DNA from: an uncultured Roseibium sp.
GTDB taxonomy: Bacteria; Pseudomonadota; Alphaproteobacteria; Rhizobiales; Stappiaceae
Assembly (NCBI RefSeq): GCF_947499295.1
Contig: NZ_CANMNP010000003.1
Coordinates: 248,001-312,000 of the forward strand
Length of the DNA: 64,000 nt
Direction: 5' to 3'
In this document: positions 53,402 through 63,350 of the stretch, one piece after another
Position numbering within the stretch: the stretch's first letter is position 1
Layout of the letters: the number at the start of each line of letters is the position of its first letter
Notes under the pieces: generated by a model
Told to the model about the DNA's origin: nothing
The model's database searches: none
What the model saw: only the letters and a program-made list of their open reading frames with translations
Program-made: the position numbers and the translations under genes

Positions 53402-53764
53402 TTGGGGACCCTTTGAAAACAGGATAGTCATCAGGCGCAAGTCTCACTTGCCCTGGTTTCCTCCGGCGCACCGCTATCGCGGTTTAGCGAAGAATTGCCG
53501 CCCTTTTGTGCGTGCGGTGCATGATCGTCATGTCCGGCGTCCCGTTTTCAAAAAGAATAATTACCGCTTGTTGCGGTGGCAGTGACATAGGCATTGGTCC
53601 GGAAATTTGCAATCGGGAATTTTTCCAGACAGGTAATTGTCAAAGTGGTGTGGCGACCGAGCAACGAAGACAAGGCTGGTTGCCAGCGCCCGCACAGCGA
53701 AGATCAGGTGCGCCTGTGACGCACCTGATCTGCCCATCGTCTTTACCTCGCTATTGGACGAAGC
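53402..53764. other. 363-bp intergenic region with a 12-bp inverted repeat
   Basis: This stretch holds the rtcB-prfH promoter on its left and the 3' flank of the YHS gene on its right. AGATCAGGTGCG (53701-53712) and CGCACCTGATCT (53720-53731) form a perfect hairpin 34 bp after the YHS stop. No T run follows on the minus strand, so it may be a factor-dependent terminator or a processing signal. No small gene is supported and I saw no sigma-54 promoter before rtcB. Confidence 0.45.
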
Positions 53765-54250
53765 TTATAGCTCGCTAACTGCTGTTGAGCGGATCTTCTT
53801 CCAGTTCTGAGCGGCCTTGGCGATGGTTCCTGATTCATCCTTCTGGAATTCGCGAAAGATGTCCTCGTTCAGGAAGAGGTAAAGCTTGTCGTCAACGACC
53901 GCGGCAAACTGCGGGTCGCCGTCGAATTTCTTGCCGACTGAAACTCCGAAAGTGCAGAAGCCACCATTCTGCGGCAAATACGCGGCAGGGCCAGCCGTGA
54001 ACTTGTCCATGGTTTCTTTCGAAGAGAAATAGTAGGCAACGTCGTCGTGAACGACTGTATGACGTGCCGCGCCATCGATCCGGTTGCCAAGATTGACGAA
54101 TGCGACAGGATCGACACCATGCATTCCAAGCGGCGCACCTGCGGCTGTCAGGCCACTGGATGTGTTGTATTCGTCTGCCGAAAATGCGGGTCCGGACAGA
54201 TTTGCGAAGCTCAGCAGCGCAGCTGCGACAAGTGTCTTGGACAGGGACAT
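53765..54250 (-). CDS. Exported YHS domain-containing protein
   Basis: A 161-aa periplasmic protein. Residues 1-24 (MSLSKTLVAAALLSFANLSG to AFSAD) are a signal peptide. The YHS-like part contains LGMHGVDPVAFVNLGNRID, DDVAYYFSSKETMDKFTAGP and GGFCTFGVSVGKKFDGDP. This exported type has long been found near membrane and metal-related genes, but its role is not established. An operator-like sequence at 54330-54375 upstream is repeated in front of the neighbouring membrane-protein gene. Confidence 0.88.
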   Translation of the reverse strand: MSLSKTLVAAALLSFANLSGPAFSADEYNTSSGLTAAGAPLGMHGVDPVAFVNLGNRIDGAARHTVVHDDVAYYFSSKETMDKFTAGPAAYLPQNGGFCTFGVSVGKKFDGDPQFAAVVDDKLYLFLNEDIFREFQKDESGTIAKAAQNWKKIRSTAVSEL

Positions 54251-54329
54251 AGTCTATTCTCCTAACTGGGGTTTGAAAGTTGGGTGACCGGCTTTCGCAA
54301 CGGCCAGGGATACTTTGCGTTCGACTACT

Positions 54330-54375
54330 CGATTGATCCATGTGCAAAGATCCCTCAAAATTTGCAGATCGTCCG
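54330..54375 (-). promoter_or_regulatory. Operator-like repeat, copy 1 (upstream of YHS gene)
   Basis: CGATTGATCCATGTGCAAAG followed by ATC and, 14 bases on, GATCGTCCGG. The 46-bp segment aligns without gaps to 54911-54957, with the ends CGATTGATC and GATCGTCCGG identical. It begins 80 bp upstream of the YHS gene, in the same orientation and at nearly the same distance as copy 2 relative to the membrane-protein gene. Confidence 0.55.
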
Positions 54376-54394
54376 GCTGAGGCTCAAAAAGAAA

Positions 54395-54415
54395 ACACCG
54401 GCTGGAAGCCGGTGT
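54395..54415 (-). terminator. Intrinsic terminator of the SPW-like membrane-protein gene
   Basis: ACACCGGCT and AGCCGGTGT form a nine-base-pair stem with a very short loop. On the minus strand it is followed by TTTCTTTTT, an intrinsic terminator for the gene ending at 54471. Confidence 0.75.
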
Positions 54416-54470
54416 CTTTCAGTCAAGGAAGTTGGCAGGTCTGCCGGCAAGCTGGCTGTATTTTGTGGCT

Positions 54471-54842
54471 TCAGGCAATTTGAGGTTCGGCAACATCTGG
54501 TTTGTGTAGAGAGACCACGGTCAGAACCGCAATGGCGTTGACGATGTAATAGGCAAGGTCGATGCCCTTAAAGCCAAGGACGAGTGGGGCTGCCAAAAAG
54601 ACGACACCAACCGCAAAATCAACGATCAAATGGAACGAATAAGGCAGCACTCTGATCACACCGGTCTCGTGATCAGTCAATACGGTCAGGATCAACGCTG
54701 CGACACCGGTGACGACTGAAAGCCAGAAGGCAAGCGGATTGGACTGACCCAGATTGAGTGCCATAGGCAGTGCGATGAGGCCAAGCGCGACCGGATAGTC
54801 CAGATAGGCATGGATGGTCTTGGTAACAAAGCGGATGTTCAT
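54471..54842 (-). CDS. SPW-repeat-like small membrane protein
   Basis: A 123-aa protein with four hydrophobic segments, starting MNIRFVTKTIHAYLDYPVAL. The segment NPLAFWLSVVTGVAALILTV and the later HLIVDFAVGVVFLAAPLVLG resemble the paired helices of SPW-repeat proteins, though the exact SPW motif is degenerate. Function unknown. It is divergent from an AraC regulator and carries copy 2 of the shared operator-like sequence about 70 bp before its start. Confidence 0.78.
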   Translation of the reverse strand: MNIRFVTKTIHAYLDYPVALGLIALPMALNLGQSNPLAFWLSVVTGVAALILTVLTDHETGVIRVLPYSFHLIVDFAVGVVFLAAPLVLGFKGIDLAYYIVNAIAVLTVVSLHKPDVAEPQIA

Positions 54843-54910
54843 ATCGAGCTCCAGAATAAAGGTTGGATGGAGGCGGGTGCCTCTCGAGGATTAAGATGAT
54901 CCGCATGGCC

Positions 54911-54957
54911 CGATTGATCTATGCGCGAAAATCTTCGAAAATTGACTGATCGTCCGG
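54911..54957 (-). promoter_or_regulatory. Operator-like repeat, copy 2 (between membrane-protein and araC-type genes)
   Basis: CGATTGATCTATGCGCGAAA, then ATC, and later GATCGTCCGG. This matches copy 1 at 54330-54375 at most positions. It lies 69 bp upstream of the minus-strand membrane-protein gene and about 65 bp upstream of the AraC-type gene, a place where the regulator could control both. Confidence 0.55.
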
Positions 54958-55022
54958 GAGGCTTGCGACTTATGCCTGAACGCTGCAATAGATGGACCAA
55001 ACAAGTCTGATTGTGGAATGCC

Positions 55023-55979
55023 ATGAGACATGATGCTCTTAGCCAGATCCTGGATGCACTGAAACTGCGTGGGTCGATTTACTTTCACACCAATTTCTCG
55101 CCACCCTGGGCGGTGCAGGTGCCCGCCTTTGGCAACGTTGCCCGGTTCCACATGGCTATGCGTGGTGCCTGCTGGCTCAAGGTCGAGGGGCACTCCGCAC
55201 CCATCTATCTCGCCACCGGAGACCTCGTCGTTATTCCGCACGGCGCGGCCCATGTCCTGTGCGATGAACTTGGAAGGGAGGCCACATCTGTCGATCAGGT
55301 CCTTCAGGACACCGGCTATACGGGCGAAGGAGCGCTTTACTTCGGTGGACCGGAAGAAGAGCAAAGCTGCAAGCTGTTTTGCGGTCATTTTGAGTTTGAG
55401 GACGGATCCGTGCACCCGATCCTGGAGGCATTGCCTGAGGTTATCCATGTCCCCAATACAGAGACTATGAATGCCTTTTGGCTGGAAACCGTGATGCGTT
55501 TCGTTTCCAGCGAAGTCCGCGCAACACTGCCAGGTTCCGATGCCATCGTGCACAGACTGGCGGAGATCATCTTCATTCAGGTGGTGCGCACCTTTGTCGA
55601 TCAGCAGGGCGACAGGGCGGGGTGTCTTGCAGCCGTTCTCAATCCCAGGCTTGGACGTTCAATGTCTCAGATCCATCTGGCACCCGAGCAGCCCTGGACG
55701 GTTGAATCACTCGCCCGCGAGGCCGGCATGTCGCGCACCGTGTTTGCCGAACGTTTCACCGATCTCGTTGGCATGACCCCACTTGCTTATGTCACGCACT
55801 GGCGCATGGAAAAGGCGCGGCGGGATATCCGGGATACGGACCTGCCGCTGATCGATATTGCGGAGAATATCGGCTACAGCTCAGAAGCTGCCTTCAACCG
55901 TGCCTTCAAGCGGCAGTTCAGCCAGACACCGGGTCAAATGCGACGCGTTGGTGAGGCGACTTCTCACGGTCGGGTATGA
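55023..55979 (+). CDS. AraC family transcriptional regulator with cupin N-terminus
   Basis: A 318-aa regulator. The N-terminal cupin-like ligand domain (about residues 1-190) shows LRGSIYFHTNFSPPWAVQVP and LATGDLVVIPHGAAHVL, typical of the cupin_6 group. The C-terminal double helix-turn-helix contains WTVESLAREAGMSRTVFAER and DIAENIGYSSEAAFNRAFKR, ending SQTPGQMRR. The ATG at 55023 is chosen; a TTG at 55011 is in frame. It probably binds the two operator-like repeats and regulates the SPW-like and YHS genes. Confidence 0.9.
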   Translation: MRHDALSQILDALKLRGSIYFHTNFSPPWAVQVPAFGNVARFHMAMRGACWLKVEGHSAPIYLATGDLVVIPHGAAHVLCDELGREATSVDQVLQDTGYTGEGALYFGGPEEEQSCKLFCGHFEFEDGSVHPILEALPEVIHVPNTETMNAFWLETVMRFVSSEVRATLPGSDAIVHRLAEIIFIQVVRTFVDQQGDRAGCLAAVLNPRLGRSMSQIHLAPEQPWTVESLAREAGMSRTVFAERFTDLVGMTPLAYVTHWRMEKARRDIRDTDLPLIDIAENIGYSSEAAFNRAFKRQFSQTPGQMRRVGEATSHGRV

Positions 55980-56078
55980 CAGAGGTAGCCTTTGGCCGGC
56001 CATCCACGCTGGTATTCATCAGCGACCGAGAGCGCACGATTGCCTGCATCTCGTGCGACCAAAATTCATGCTTCTTAC

Positions 56079-56774
56079 CTAGTGAGTTCGCGTTCCGCCC
56101 TTTCGAAAGAGCAGAATGTCAAACAGAAACGGGACGTTGACCGCGCCCAGAAACGTTGGCGTCACCAGCGTCCCATCTTCCACGAATTCGATGACGCCCA
56201 ATTGCGAATACAACTCGAAAAGCCGACCTGAACCTTCTGTGAAGTTGCTTTCAAGAGCGTGTTTGGGATCTGAGAAAAAGTGGCGCAGCATCATGAGCGT
56301 TTCGACGGAAAACGTTTCGTGATGGTTCCAAAGGCGAGAAAACGACACAGTGAATTGGCGGATCGGTTCGATATCACCGCCGAGATGTTCCATCTGGGCG
56401 GATTGTGCACCATAGAAATCGGACAGGTATTTCACGCCATAGTCGGTAAGCGTATGAGCTTTCAGGATTTCTGTCAGGTTCTCAGGAACGCCATCCGGGT
56501 CCACTTCTGTGTAGCCCAGGTAAGACAGGCGCGTGTAAAGTTCGTTGGTCACGGACGCGAGACCCGTCATGAAAACAGGGATCTTGTCCTCCTCCAGCAG
56601 GTCGATGCAACCGTGCAGGTTTGATCTGTCGCCCTTGCTCAATGCATGAAACATGAAACAGGTCTCGGCCCACCAGTGCAAATGCTTCGGGTCGTTTGAT
56701 GCTGTGTGCAGGACGAATTCCTCGTCAGCGCCGTTGGTTACGGTTTTTGAAAATGCACCCTGTTCAAAATTCAT
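56079..56774 (-). CDS. Protein of unknown function, 231 aa
   Basis: I do not recognise a family. The ATG at 56774 (MNFEQGAFSKTV) is chosen because the longer frame to 56873 runs through the terminator of the upstream isocitrate dehydrogenase gene. The protein is soluble, with no signal peptide or membrane segment, and rich in aromatic residues and His (KHLHWWAETCFMFHALSKGD, SFSRLWNHHETFSVETL). The C-terminal FLFDILLFRKGGTRTH is basic. It follows the monomeric isocitrate dehydrogenase on the same strand but is separated by that strong terminator, so it has its own promoter. Confidence 0.7.
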   Translation of the reverse strand: MNFEQGAFSKTVTNGADEEFVLHTASNDPKHLHWWAETCFMFHALSKGDRSNLHGCIDLLEEDKIPVFMTGLASVTNELYTRLSYLGYTEVDPDGVPENLTEILKAHTLTDYGVKYLSDFYGAQSAQMEHLGGDIEPIRQFTVSFSRLWNHHETFSVETLMMLRHFFSDPKHALESNFTEGSGRLFELYSQLGVIEFVEDGTLVTPTFLGAVNVPFLFDILLFRKGGTRTH

Positions 56775-56805
56775 TGGATGGATCCGGAAGTGATTGTGTT
56801 CGAAA

Positions 56806-56834
56806 CAAAAAAAGGCGGCCGAAGCCGCCTTTTC
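56806..56834 (-). terminator. Intrinsic terminator of monomeric isocitrate dehydrogenase gene
   Basis: On the minus strand AAAAGGCGGC, TTCG loop, GCCGCC and a run of seven T residues form a textbook intrinsic terminator with a UUCG tetraloop, 20 bp after the stop at 56857. Confidence 0.92.
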
Positions 56835-56856
56835 AAACACAGGTTTAAGTATCGGG

Positions 56857-59169
<2,313 letters not shown>

Positions 59170-59268
59170 TCAATTGCCAGCCCTACGGAGGGACAAGGCG
59201 GGGGATGTTTGGGGGAGTTCTAACAAACGGCTGCGAAAAGGCAATTGGGGCAAAACCGGAGCCTGGTT

Positions 59269-59811
59269 TCAGTCGTCCATGGCAGGGGAATGATGGGCAC
59301 TCGCGTATTCGGCGATCGTGTTGCTGAAATCGCTGAAACTGACACTGTAACCGACGGGATTGAGGCAGTGACCTTTCGCTCCGACGAGGCGATTTGCGAA
59401 TTTGTAGGCCCTGTAGAATTTCGACTGGTTCAGGGACTTTTCAAATTCCGGCTCCAGTTCCAGCATGATCATGGATGAGCCGCGGCTGCTCCAGGTCGTT
59501 ATCTCGATGATCTTGGTCCAGGGAATAATCTTTTCGGAAATCCTCGTGTCCCTGATACCGTCCGGCCCGATTTCGATCGCCTGCCGTGGGTTCCTGATCA
59601 GTCGAATAGTGCCGTAGACCCCCAAAAACCCGAAAAAGACAACGCATATGAGGCCGAAAATCAATCCATCGCCTTGATTGCCGGGAGCATCGAAGGCGCC
59701 TGTTGCGACAAACAGGCCGATCATGACGAAGGGCAGGCACAGAGACAGGATGAGCAGAGATTTTCCAACAGACCTTTGAAAGGAAATGTGCTGGCTCGGA
59801 TCTGTTTGCAC
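59269..59811 (-). CDS. STM3941-like membrane protein
   Basis: A 180-aa protein with two hydrophobic segments near the N-terminus (about residues 17-38, LLILSLCLPFVMIGLFVA, and 48-68, LIFGLICVVFFGFLGVYGTI) followed by a cytoplasmic PH-like domain. The sequence RQAIEIGPDGIRDTRISEKI then PWTKIIEI is the usual start of that domain in STM3941-family proteins. The function is unknown. It lies alone upstream of the monomeric isocitrate dehydrogenase gene on the same strand, with no evidence of coupling. Confidence 0.75.
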   Translation of the reverse strand: MQTDPSQHISFQRSVGKSLLILSLCLPFVMIGLFVATGAFDAPGNQGDGLIFGLICVVFFGFLGVYGTIRLIRNPRQAIEIGPDGIRDTRISEKIIPWTKIIEITTWSSRGSSMIMLELEPEFEKSLNQSKFYRAYKFANRLVGAKGHCLNPVGYSVSFSDFSNTIAEYASAHHSPAMDD

Positions 59812-59933
59812 GCGCTTTGGCCTTGAAGTTCAAAAGATAGCACCAGAATTTAGCAGCCGACCTGGTTTTGCTTCAAGGCGCGCGCTTACACCCTTCGTAA
59901 AAGGTTCGCTTTGGTTCAGGAGACCTGGCCGCG

Positions 59934-60356
59934 TCACGCCTTCCAGAACTCCGCCGCGCCGTCAGGCAGGATTGCCAGAATCCTTTCAAGGGCTTGTTCA
60001 TCGATGGAAGATCTTCTAAGCGCCGCGGCAACGTCTTCAATAGCGCTGTTGGGCGCAAGATTGTGATCCTGGCGCACCGCTTTCATTTCCATGATCAATG
60101 CCGGACGGTCCGGAAAAGGCGCAGGTGTTTCCAATGGTATCCAGTCTTCAACGAAGATTGCTCGCGTGACGGCAGGCAGAATGTCGGCAAATCGAAGTGC
60201 TTCGACGACGGTCAGATGAGAGCGAAATGTGTGCAGGACAGCCCTTAGCGTATGATAGGCCTGATGGTGCGTTTGCAGCATGCAGGTGTCACGAACATCT
60301 TTGATGAAGGCATCGAAATCACGTGATGCATGAAAATAGGTTTGCGGCATGGGCAT
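59934..60356 (-). CDS. DUF2267 domain protein
   Basis: A 140-aa soluble protein. I chose the ATG at 60356 (MPMPQTYFHAS) with AGGTGA upstream; the 104-residue extension in the same frame is Cys-rich, overlaps the adenylate cyclase gene and is not credible. Its sequence AYHTLRAVLHTFRSHLTVVE, then EALRFADILPAVTRAIFVEDW, is the DUF2267 pattern of a duplicated four-helix fold. The role is unknown; such genes often appear in stress-related sets. It is divergent from the adenylate cyclase gene. Confidence 0.78.
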   Translation of the reverse strand: MPMPQTYFHASRDFDAFIKDVRDTCMLQTHHQAYHTLRAVLHTFRSHLTVVEALRFADILPAVTRAIFVEDWIPLETPAPFPDRPALIMEMKAVRQDHNLAPNSAIEDVAAALRRSSIDEQALERILAILPDGAAEFWKA

Positions 60357-60509
60357 GACTTCACCTGTGGGAAATTTGAAACAGGAACAGTCTGGTCTCA
60401 ATGAGGCCATTCCGACGATGGAAGCAAGGTCAGAGCAGGTTCTGAGCGTATTGTTTTCCTGACCTGTGAAGATAGCGAGATAGCGAGATGGCGGAGGGAA
60501 AGGGGCAAT

Positions 60510-61682
60510 ATGATCGATACCGGCAAGCTTGATGACCTGTTCCTGTGGATGCTGGATGGTGCCCGGCCAAGCGCGGATGCAAGAGCAATTGTCGGCGGTA
60601 TTTGCGACGGCCTTCTTGAAACAGGTCTGCCTGTGGAACGTTTTGCTCTGTTCATCTATACGCTTCACCCCAATCTTCAGGGCCGCCGGTTTCGATGGTT
60701 GAAGCGTGAGGGAGTCGATCAGTCGGATGCCGACATGACGGCATTCGATGGTGTTGAATACCTGAACAACCCTCTGCCAACCGTACTGAAATCAGGCAAG
60801 ATGTTGCGCCGGAAACTGTGTGATCCGGATTGTCCGGACGACTTTCTGATCCTCAAGGAATTCCGGAAGGAGGGGATAACGGATTATGTTGTCCAGCCAC
60901 TCTTCTTCACGACCGGTGAAACTCACCTTGTCAGCTGGGCAACGAAGGCAGAAGGGGGATTTGACGACGACATGATGGTGGCGCTTGAGAAGATCCGGCT
61001 GCCACTTGCACGCCTCACCGAAACCTACATGCTGAGGCTCAATGCCGCCAATCTGCTGTCGGCGTATGTCGGTCGCGACAGTGGGTACAAGATCCTCTCC
61101 GGCCGGGTGCACCGGGGCGACCTTGAAGAGATCACGGCCTGCGTTGTGTTTGCGGATCTTGTCGCCTTCACAAAGTTCTCCAATTCCGCCTCAGCGGATG
61201 AAGTTCTTGCCCGGCTCAACCGCTTCTATGATTGCCTGGTGCCACCAATCGTTGCGCGCGGCGGCGAAGTCCTGAAATTCATGGGTGACGGTCTGTTGGC
61301 TATTTTTCCAATCTCGGAGAAACTCGACGATCGGTCAGCTTGTGACGCTGCACTTGAGGCACTCCGGGAAGCCTCGGGTGGCGCCGAGGAACCGGTTTTT
61401 TCCGATGACGCGCCAGCTTTCCGGGCAGCTGTGCATCTGGGTCCGTTGCAATATGGCAATATCGGTGCCTCGGACAGGCTCGATTTCACTGCCATCGGCC
61501 CGACCGTTAACCTCGCGGCACGGATCCTTTCATCTGCAGTTCTGGTCAATGGCCAGACGGTTGTGTCTGAAAAAGTTGCCGAGCTGACCGGCATTTCAAC
61601 CAATGGCGCACCGACTTTTGAGCTGAAGGGGTTTGAAAGGACACAAGTGATCGTTCCCGTTCGTCAAATGCCCACGCTCTAG
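60510..61682 (+). CDS. Class III adenylate/guanylate cyclase
   Basis: A 390-aa soluble cyclase making cAMP or cGMP. The N-terminal half (about residues 1-185) is a conserved regulatory domain seen in alphaproteobacterial cyclases without transmembrane segments. The catalytic domain has Asp216 in CVVFADLVAFTKFSNS and Asp260 in LKFMGDGLLAIFP for metal binding, and TAIGPTVNLAARI, which carries the transition-state Asn and Arg. The substrate-selecting positions suggest a normal active enzyme, in contrast to the pseudo-cyclase at 46508-49573. Confidence 0.9.
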   Translation: MIDTGKLDDLFLWMLDGARPSADARAIVGGICDGLLETGLPVERFALFIYTLHPNLQGRRFRWLKREGVDQSDADMTAFDGVEYLNNPLPTVLKSGKMLRRKLCDPDCPDDFLILKEFRKEGITDYVVQPLFFTTGETHLVSWATKAEGGFDDDMMVALEKIRLPLARLTETYMLRLNAANLLSAYVGRDSGYKILSGRVHRGDLEEITACVVFADLVAFTKFSNSASADEVLARLNRFYDCLVPPIVARGGEVLKFMGDGLLAIFPISEKLDDRSACDAALEALREASGGAEEPVFSDDAPAFRAAVHLGPLQYGNIGASDRLDFTAIGPTVNLAARILSSAVLVNGQTVVSEKVAELTGISTNGAPTFELKGFERTQVIVPVRQMPTL

Positions 61683-61703
61683 CAAAGCATTGCGTTGAGT
61701 TTC

Positions 61704-62099
61704 CTACCGAAATCGTCCGCCGCGCTCAATCACCTCGATCTTGTAGCCATCCGGATCAGTTGCGAAGAAAAAGCGTGCAACGCGGCGGCCTGCCGGAGCA
61801 AAGTCGACGATGTCGCCGGTTTCGATGCCGAGCTTTTCAAGTCTGGCATGGTCATGTTCGAGATCTGCAACCGTTACGGCAAGATGCCCATAGCCGTCCC
61901 CGAGGTCGTAAGGAGACTTGCGCTCCTTGTTCAAGGTAAGTTCCAGTTCGAACCCGGTTGTCTCGTTTTTCAGGTAGGTGAGGCGAAACGCATCAAAATC
62001 AAGTTGGTCGGCTATCTCCAGTTCGAACGCGCTTTTGTACCAGTCAGCTGATTTGACGTCGTCCAGAACCCTGATGCAGGAATGAACCATCTTTGCCAT
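61704..62099 (-). CDS. Glyoxalase I-like lactoylglutathione lyase
   Basis: A 131-aa VOC-superfamily enzyme, start MAKMVHSCIRVLDD at the ATG at 62099 behind GGAGA. The four metal ligands expected for glyoxalase I are visible: His in MVHSCIRV, Glu in GFELELTLN, His in GYGHLAVTV and Glu in DGYKIEVIER. It should isomerise the glutathione hemithioacetal of methylglyoxal or a related aldehyde. It is convergent with the cyclase gene (21 bp apart) and follows the propeller-protein gene on the same strand. Confidence 0.9.
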   Translation of the reverse strand: MAKMVHSCIRVLDDVKSADWYKSAFELEIADQLDFDAFRLTYLKNETTGFELELTLNKERKSPYDLGDGYGHLAVTVADLEHDHARLEKLGIETGDIVDFAPAGRRVARFFFATDPDGYKIEVIERGGRFR

Positions 62100-62178
62100 T
62101 GAAACTCTCCATAAGGCGCGCACTCCACAAGGAGCGCACGCCGGTTTTTTGATGGGAAAAATTGCGATCTGATTTGAA

Positions 62179-63258
62179 CTACCGACCGCTTACGGCAGTG
62201 CTCAATGCCGGAAATCTGACGATCCGGTAGGTGCCGAACGAGGCGTCTTCACCACCGTTCAACACGGGTGAGCGGTGTAATTCGTTGATGGTCGCATAGA
62301 CATAACCGTCGGCGCCGATCGAAAATCCATCTGGCCAGGGCAGGTCCTCGTCAGACTGAAAGAGCTCTTCATAACTGCCGTCCGGCCTGGTGACACCGAT
62401 CGCATTGTCGGTCATTGCGGTGATATAGACATTGCCGCCTGTATCGACGGTCGACCCGTCTGATATCGGTTTGTCACCGTAGCGTTCGACGCGCGTTGCC
62501 AGTTCGTCGTCGCTCAGACTTTCGTCAAGCAGATCCTTGGTTTGAACACGGTACATCGCGCTGGCCGTCATCGGTGCGAAATAGACCCAGGTGTTGGTCG
62601 GGTCGATCGTGATTGGATTGACGCCGATCTTGGCCGGATTGCCGCCTAGAAGAATCTCACGGCCATCAATGATCATGGGAATGTCCTCAGGTGTCGTAAA
62701 TTCCGTTCCTTCCAGCACGCGGCGGGCACGGCCTGTTTCAAGATCAACAACGATCAATGCCGAATTAACCCCATCGCCAGTGTCGGAGATGTAGATCGCC
62801 TCGTGATCACGGTCGACCGCCAGGTCGTTGAGGAAGGAAGAGGGCCGGGAAACCGGCTCACCGATATAGTGAATGGCGTGTAGCGTTTCGGTATTGGTAT
62901 CCCACCCGACGATGCGTCCTGTCCGGTTTTCGCCTTGTCCGTCCAGCATCCACAAAATGCCGTCGCGATCAGCCCTCAGACCCAGGACGCCGTTCAGCCC
63001 ATTGCCGTCTTCTTTTGGTGCCCGGGCCCAATCTTCAGTCGGATAGGGTTTGGTGCTGCCGTCGCTGAAGACTTCAACCACTCGCAGCTCCGGTCCATAA
63101 AACTCATGCACGGACATGAACATGCGTCCATCGGGGCCGATGGCCAGATTGCCTGGGGGCATAGACTTTTCGAAGTTCAAATAGGTCTCGATATCTTCCG
63201 CACCTGCTGGAACGACGAGGGCGGCAACAAGGCCGGCGGCGGCAAGTAGTTTTTTCAT
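62179..63258 (-). CDS. Exported beta-propeller protein (SMP-30/yellow-like)
   Basis: A 359-aa exported protein. The start MKKLLAAAGLVAALVVPAGA is at the ATG at 63258, placed directly behind GAGGAGGACGTA; an upstream frame to 63417 has a non-signal N-terminus. The mature part has propeller blades with PPGNLAIGPDGRMFMSVHEF, GVLGLRADRDGILWMLDGQG, SFLNDLAVDRDHEAIYISDT and GFSIGADGYVYATINE, the layout of yellow/major-royal-jelly-related and gluconolactonase-like proteins. The activity is unknown; lactonase is possible. It is divergent from a LysR gene 92 bp away. Confidence 0.85.
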   Translation of the reverse strand: MKKLLAAAGLVAALVVPAGAEDIETYLNFEKSMPPGNLAIGPDGRMFMSVHEFYGPELRVVEVFSDGSTKPYPTEDWARAPKEDGNGLNGVLGLRADRDGILWMLDGQGENRTGRIVGWDTNTETLHAIHYIGEPVSRPSSFLNDLAVDRDHEAIYISDTGDGVNSALIVVDLETGRARRVLEGTEFTTPEDIPMIIDGREILLGGNPAKIGVNPITIDPTNTWVYFAPMTASAMYRVQTKDLLDESLSDDELATRVERYGDKPISDGSTVDTGGNVYITAMTDNAIGVTRPDGSYEELFQSDEDLPWPDGFSIGADGYVYATINELHRSPVLNGGEDASFGTYRIVRFPALSTAVSGR

Positions 63259-63350
63259 TACGTCCTCCTCATTTGGGTAAAGAGGGTTTAATTGTTTTAT
63301 TTTTTCTGGGAAACTGCTCCAAAATTGAAACCAGAATTCGAAAAATTCAA

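Noticed and set aside
60357..60668. N-terminal extension of the DUF2267 frame
   Set aside because: It overlaps the divergent adenylate cyclase gene and is Cys-rich without similarity to the family; the ATG at 60356 has a ribosome-binding site.
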